A program made the translations under genes and the position numbers. DNA of 64,000 nucleotides from Anoplolepis gracilipes (lineage: Eukaryota; Arthropoda; Insecta; Hymenoptera; Formicidae): assembly GCF_047496725.1 (NCBI RefSeq), contig NC_132978.1, positions 9,886,501-9,950,500 of the forward strand. The letters run 5' to 3'. The notes under the pieces are model-generated. The model did not search any database and was not told the DNA's origin. It saw only the letters and a program-made list of their open reading frames with translations. Positions 59,292-64,000 of the stretch are shown here, in pieces. Within the stretch, counting starts at the first letter, position 1. Every line of letters begins with the position of its first letter.

Positions 59292-62064
59292 TCTCCTATA
59301 ATTGGAGGATGAACTTTCCGCGGGATAATTAGACGTTGCCACCTCGAGTAACCACGGAGATACGGAATGGTGCGAGAACTCAAATGGCAGGCACGCGCAC
59401 ATACGCACGGACCAAAGTATTTCGTGCGTGTAAGCATTGCACTGATGAAACCAACGCAAAGACGAGGGATGTCGGTCGTCAACCGAGAAACATCATCGCT
59501 AGACAACTCCGTTTCCATCCCTTTTCTCTTTAGGGGCGCTCTTCTCGGAAAAGAAACTGACAAACATCGCAGATCCGAGCCTCTCGATCCGCGGACTTGA
59601 GATCTTTTCGCATCAGCGTTTACGTAACGGACAATATGACTTATGCTTTTCCCACCCACTAGAGAATAATCGTGCCTGTCACGCCTTTTTTCACGAAGGA
59701 CTACCGTATGCATATTCCGGGACGTTTCAATCGCGCGAGAAATCTTTTGCCGATCTAATCTTCAAATTATTGAATTTTTAGCTTTACTCGCGAATTTCTC
59801 ACTGAATCAATTTAATAATAATTATCGAGAATAATTTAGGGACCTCAATCAGATTTTGTCTTTTAATATTTCGTACGTCAAGATAATTACTTCCTCAAGA
59901 AGATAATTCTCAATTCATTTAATCACGGCATTAAACTTATAATATGATATATAATACGTTTATTAATTATTATTAGCAATTATTGGAAGCTGATAGAACA
60001 CTTTTCATCATCTCTAGCTTTTTAATACAATCGTAAAATTCTGTCATAATTTTATGAACAGTACATTATTTTACATTATTTCAGATACATATACTAAAGA
60101 TTAGATTTATCGATTATAATTGAGATATATCATACGTTGCATGATGAACTTTTAAAGTTTATTTTTAACATTGATGATATCGACATGTGATGTTATAATC
60201 AAATATTTCTCTCTTCTTCTCTTTTGATTTAGATACAAGCATTTTCTTCGCATCAGCAAGTGCATGATAGCCGTAATATTCAGCCGCATGCTCTCTCCAT
60301 CGTGACGTGTATGACACAGAATGTTATATATGTTGCATAACGCCAACCAAGAGCCAACCAAAAAAACCTTTTATCTTTTTGCCTTAGCAAAAGCTCATAA
60401 ACATCTGTTAAAATGTTAAGTTATCATCTATGATATACGTAGCTTCGTTTCACGGTTTCAACTTGTGTAAATGTAAGCCTGTGTGTATGTATGCTTGCGA
60501 AGGCATGATGTGGTGTCACGAGTAAAGATAAATATCATCGGATAATCTGCAGTGGCATCTCAATGGTTTAAAAGTCGATTCATAGGTTCATAATTCATGC
60601 ACTCGAAATTGCAAAATCTCACCGAACGGTCACGAGAAAGCATTTTCGATTATTATAAGAATTATTGAGGCTAATTCGAGATAATATGTTTTTTCTTGAA
60701 TTAGACTTATTGTATATCGCGCGAGAAAACAAATTATAAATTTTTCTGCAACTTTTATCATTGGTATTTAAAAGTGTAAAATTGTAGATAATTAACTTTC
60801 GGTGACTACATCTGATATACATTTAATAACGTCGAAATCACGTTCATAAATTCGCCACGAGGATGCTGCAAAGTTGTTTGGAGAACTTCCTCCCCGCGAT
60901 ACTTGAATCCGACAGATTCGGTAAACGGATATACCAGGCGGATCTCCTCCATTCGCCGTTACAGTCCCGCGATTATCTCCGCTTTCCTGCCATAGATCTC
61001 TCGTAGTGGCTCCGTTATCTATGATACTCTGTTATCTTACATCATCTGGTGGCAGCATATCGCTCCAAAGATTACGAGTTCGCAAAATGGGTGCGCGTTT
61101 TTAATGCTGCGAAATCGCAAAAAAGCTGATATTGTTATTATTGTGATTATTATTACAATTATAAAACTATCAATTTATTTTTATCGATAAATTTTATATA
61201 TATCGCTCGTTTTCTACCTCAAAATAAATTTGTTTTATAACGAAAATTATCAACAATTTTTTGGCAAATATCGCCTACTTTCGCCTTAAATATTAAAAAA
61301 AAAATACAAACTGCAATTTCTTTAGTGTGTATAAATTATTATATTTTTATTTTCTATTTATTTTTATACAAATGTTATATGAAAGTATGAAGAAACATTA
61401 TATTTATTACGTAAATTATTAACTCGTCGCCGACAGTGCGACGATTAAATGATCAATCGCTGGTATGGATTAAATGATAAATCTCCGGAAATTTTTATAT
61501 TGTAGACATCGCTGGTATGCGAAATAGATAATAAAATCGCGCGTGGCAGCATGAAATATAATCACGTACAAAGTCAAATAACAAATCTCTCTAGCTACTT
61601 GTCCCCATTATTTACTTCCATTCGCGCGGTCCATTTTCCGGTCGGTTGCGGCGGCGCTTATGCGCGAGAATTATCGTAGATGCGCGCGCGTTAAAGAACG
61701 CAGATGGAATTCGACGATAGGAAGAGACTTCAAACGGCGGCGTATTCACGAGAAAGAAAGAATTCAGAAAGAAAAACTACGATGATCCCGCGATTTCTCT
61801 TCTCTCTCCTTTCGTGTCCGTGCTGCAGAAAACGTGGGAGATTGTATGAACCACGTATTATATTTACTCACGTCTGTGACGCACCCCATGGACTGAGAAA
61901 TGCCCATTGAAATCTCGCGTCGAAGTCTGCCGGAGTCGTTGGTGCGAGCGAGAGAAACAGGAGGGTATAGGGAAAGGGACAGGGTGAAGGAACGGGCCGA
62001 AGGAAGGCAAGCAAAACGGAACAATTGATGATAGCGAGCCGTCACGAGTGTACCGAGCCTCGAC
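59292..62064. other. Non-coding stretch
   Basis: CpG-rich to about 59740, AT-rich 59750-60180, 60620-60830 and 61120-61420, CpG-rich again from 61600. A CTAATTCGAG/CTTGAATTAG stem lies at about 60670-60704. No recognised gene. Confidence 0.5.
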
Positions 62065-62100
62065 GGAGACGGAGACGGAGACTGAGACTGAGACTGAGAC
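62065..62100. repeat. Hexanucleotide (GGAGAC)3(TGAGAC)3 repeat
   Basis: Six tandem hexamers, the first three beginning with G and the last three with T. The unit length keeps any frame, so a minus frame (61864-62328) reads serine-valine repeats and a plus frame threonine-glutamate repeats. Flanking sequence on both sides is CpG-rich. Confidence 0.93.
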
Positions 62101-63360
62101 GGGTTCGCAGTCTTTGTGGGGTGTCTCACGACCGCGAACGGACCGTGACCCCACCGTCGGGGCCGCTCTCGGCCGCGAAAAAAAGACGCCCGTCCCGATG
62201 GATATCTTAATGCCGTTGTGTGTATGCGTGTTCGGTATGTCGCGGTTCATCGCGGACTTGAATCGACGCCCCGCACGGCGCCGGTATGGAAATGTAGTCT
62301 CGGCCAGGGTCACGGCGCTTCTTGGCAATGACTCGAATCGAGACGCTTAGAGCACTCGAGGAATGCGAAACGCAGCCCGAGCGCCTCGCGAAGAAAATCT
62401 GAGGGAAAGAGAGGGGACGAAGGGAGGGAGAGAGAGAGCGAGGAATAGGAGAGAGAAATTCTCAGCTCCTAAGCAACTGGCTGGTTGAGGAAACCACTCG
62501 GGACGTCATAGTGCCGTTGCGACTACAGACTGCAGCGTGGTCGACGAACCAACATTACGACACGGTCATGGATATGGAAATGCACTCGCGGGACGTTACG
62601 GTACCTCCTCGTCGGAATCGTGGCTACGGAATGGTGCTCTTCGGAAAGCGATGATGATATGCGCGTCCGGGCTACGAGCTACGAATCGAAGACACGACAC
62701 ACGACGTCGACGATGAGTCTGACAAACAGTTAACCCTTTGGGACTCGACGGTTACATCGTCGAGACCGCGACCGTTTGAAGTTCTGATTCGTACTGCTAC
62801 CTTCGATCGAAAAAGGATTTCAAACATGTAGTTTCGTAGGATCCTTCCTTTTGAAGACTCAAGCGTGTACGATTCAATCCCAGTTGGTTCCGAAACAGAA
62901 CTTTGTTCAAAGGCTAACTTTGTGTGAGAACGATTTCGTGCGAATGTGAAAGTAGCGGCATTTAAAAGAAGGGGTTAAATATCGCGCATCGCGTACGATT
63001 TATTCGCGGCCGTACACACGACCGGATCGTGCGATTCTTATCATTGCGAGTAGTTGATTTTTTCCTATCTATCACCCGCGCAGTTTATTCTTTTTCAAGT
63101 CTCCGCCGCTCCCGAATGCATTATTATCCGTACGATCTCGATCAGATCGCTGCCGTCCTTGATCTTCCAGCGCGCGCGCGTGTACTCACTTCATTCTCTT
63201 CGTCCATTCCTTTTCTCTCATTCGTCTCGTCTTTTCTCGCAGGCAGTCTGAAAATCGGTACGGGACTTAAAGTGCCGGCACGGCCAAACGCGCGCTCGAA
63301 CGAATCGATGAAAAATAACACCTGTCCCGGTCCGAGACTGCCAAGATCGTAAACGCGCCG
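62101..63360. promoter_or_regulatory. CpG- and GAGA-rich tract, possibly promoter-like
   Basis: A long CpG-dense segment containing a GA-rich block (62400-62460: GAGGGAAAGAGAGG, GGGAGAGAGAGAG), which in insects often marks GAGA-factor binding near promoters. It also holds a perfect 7-bp hairpin, CTCGACG/CGTCGAG with a GTTACAT loop (62744-62764). A short frame begins ATGGATATGG near 62569 and stops after 28 codons. No gene body is recognisable on either side, so promoter function is a guess. Confidence 0.25.
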
Positions 63361-64000
63361 CGAATATATAGTGTGTAGGAAAGTATCGGGTCCTGTGGAT
63401 CTATGGCAGGGTGACGGGGAGCGTGTAACACGAGATATATATTTCAGCATCCCGTAAACGGGTTGCACACGACCAAAACACAACGAAAACAACCGGGAAA
63501 GAGATAGACAGAGAGAAGCGTTTACTATAATATATTACATCCTAGGGCAAGCCCAGAAGAATTCAAGAATATCGTGGTAAACATGAAATGATTTATGAAA
63601 CATTAATCTTACTATTAAAGGGAGCTATAAAAATAATATTTAAATTAGAATTGAATAAAATTGAGCAAAAAAATGATTTGAATGAGCATCGACAATTGTA
63701 ATTGTAATTGTTAACGAGTGCTAACACTAGGATTGAGATTTGCGGTTTGTCGCAGATGGCAGAAGAGATTGTTTTTAAATGAAACAAGACTCGCGACTTT
63801 CTGTTTTCAAGTTAAGAAACTGAAAGAAAAAGAGAGAGTCGGTCTCAGTTAGCAGCGCACAGTTTGGTTTATAGCTGCACGTCCGATGACAATGTCCACG
63901 CGGCTTTAAATCTCTCCCTCTTTGCCTCCCTCTGTCGCGCGGGCCGGGTCGTAGCGGTGGTTTCTTTTTTTCTTCATTGTTCTTTTTTGCTTTTGCATTA
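63361..64000. other. Non-coding stretch to the window end
   Basis: Mixed, AT-rich at 63520-63780. A short TAATTG direct repeat near 63697-63710. Nothing else recognised. Confidence 0.5.

Noticed and set aside
59189..59713. 174-codon minus-strand frame, the longest in the window
   Set aside because: It crosses the (CGG)n repeat as poly-arginine and overlaps other long frames on both strands. The CpG-rich composition explains the lack of stops, and no motif is present.
61764..62350. Overlapping frames of 121, 154 and 100 codons
   Set aside because: All cross the hexamer repeat, giving SV, SP/SQ or TE repeats. Products on both strands cannot be told from chance.

Overview
The window looks like insect nuclear DNA, most likely from an ant or another hymenopteran. 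This is an inference from style, not from a named gene. CpG-rich stretches full of CGCG and TCGA alternate with very AT-rich stretches on a 0.3-1.5 kb scale. There are long GA/CT and CA/GT microsatellites, many A/T homopolymers, and short TA-flanked inverted-repeat elements. I see no bacterial, viral or organellar gene organisation.

No open frame could be assigned to a known protein family, and I found no convincing tRNA, rRNA or known microRNA. The window is best read as intergenic DNA or the inside of very large introns. The longest open frames lie in CpG-rich DNA, where stop codons are rare by composition, or over simple repeats. A few open frames look more protein-like and are listed with low confidence. 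The best is a possible 190-nt internal exon on the minus strand (31191-31380) bounded by an AG and a GTGAGT.

Layout: 0-3 kb has microsatellites, CpG-rich DNA and a cAMP-response-like palindrome. A long imperfect palindrome lies at 3.2-3.6 kb. Decayed direct duplications lie at 6.6/7.1, 13.3/14.2 and 18.4/19.1 kb. Two adjacent hairpins lie at 20.4 kb and a 552-bp TA-flanked inverted-repeat element at 21.6-22.1 kb. A block less rich in CpG (27.1-28.2 kb) carries two protein-like open frames. A cluster of three inverted repeats fills 29.6-31.2 kb. A 233-bp TA-flanked MITE with clear terminal inverted repeats lies at 36.4 kb. Four dispersed copies of a decayed motif lie at 51.1-52.3 kb, followed by another duplicated pair at 53.3/54.1 kb. 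A CpG- and GAGA-rich, promoter-like tract lies at 61.6-63.3 kb.

The recurring theme is non-coding structure: foldback DNA able to form long hairpin RNA if transcribed, TA-insertion MITEs, and pairs of decayed local direct duplications 0.2-0.9 kb apart. Whether any of this is functional cannot be decided from one sequence. Small-RNA data, RNA-seq and comparison with related species would settle most calls.
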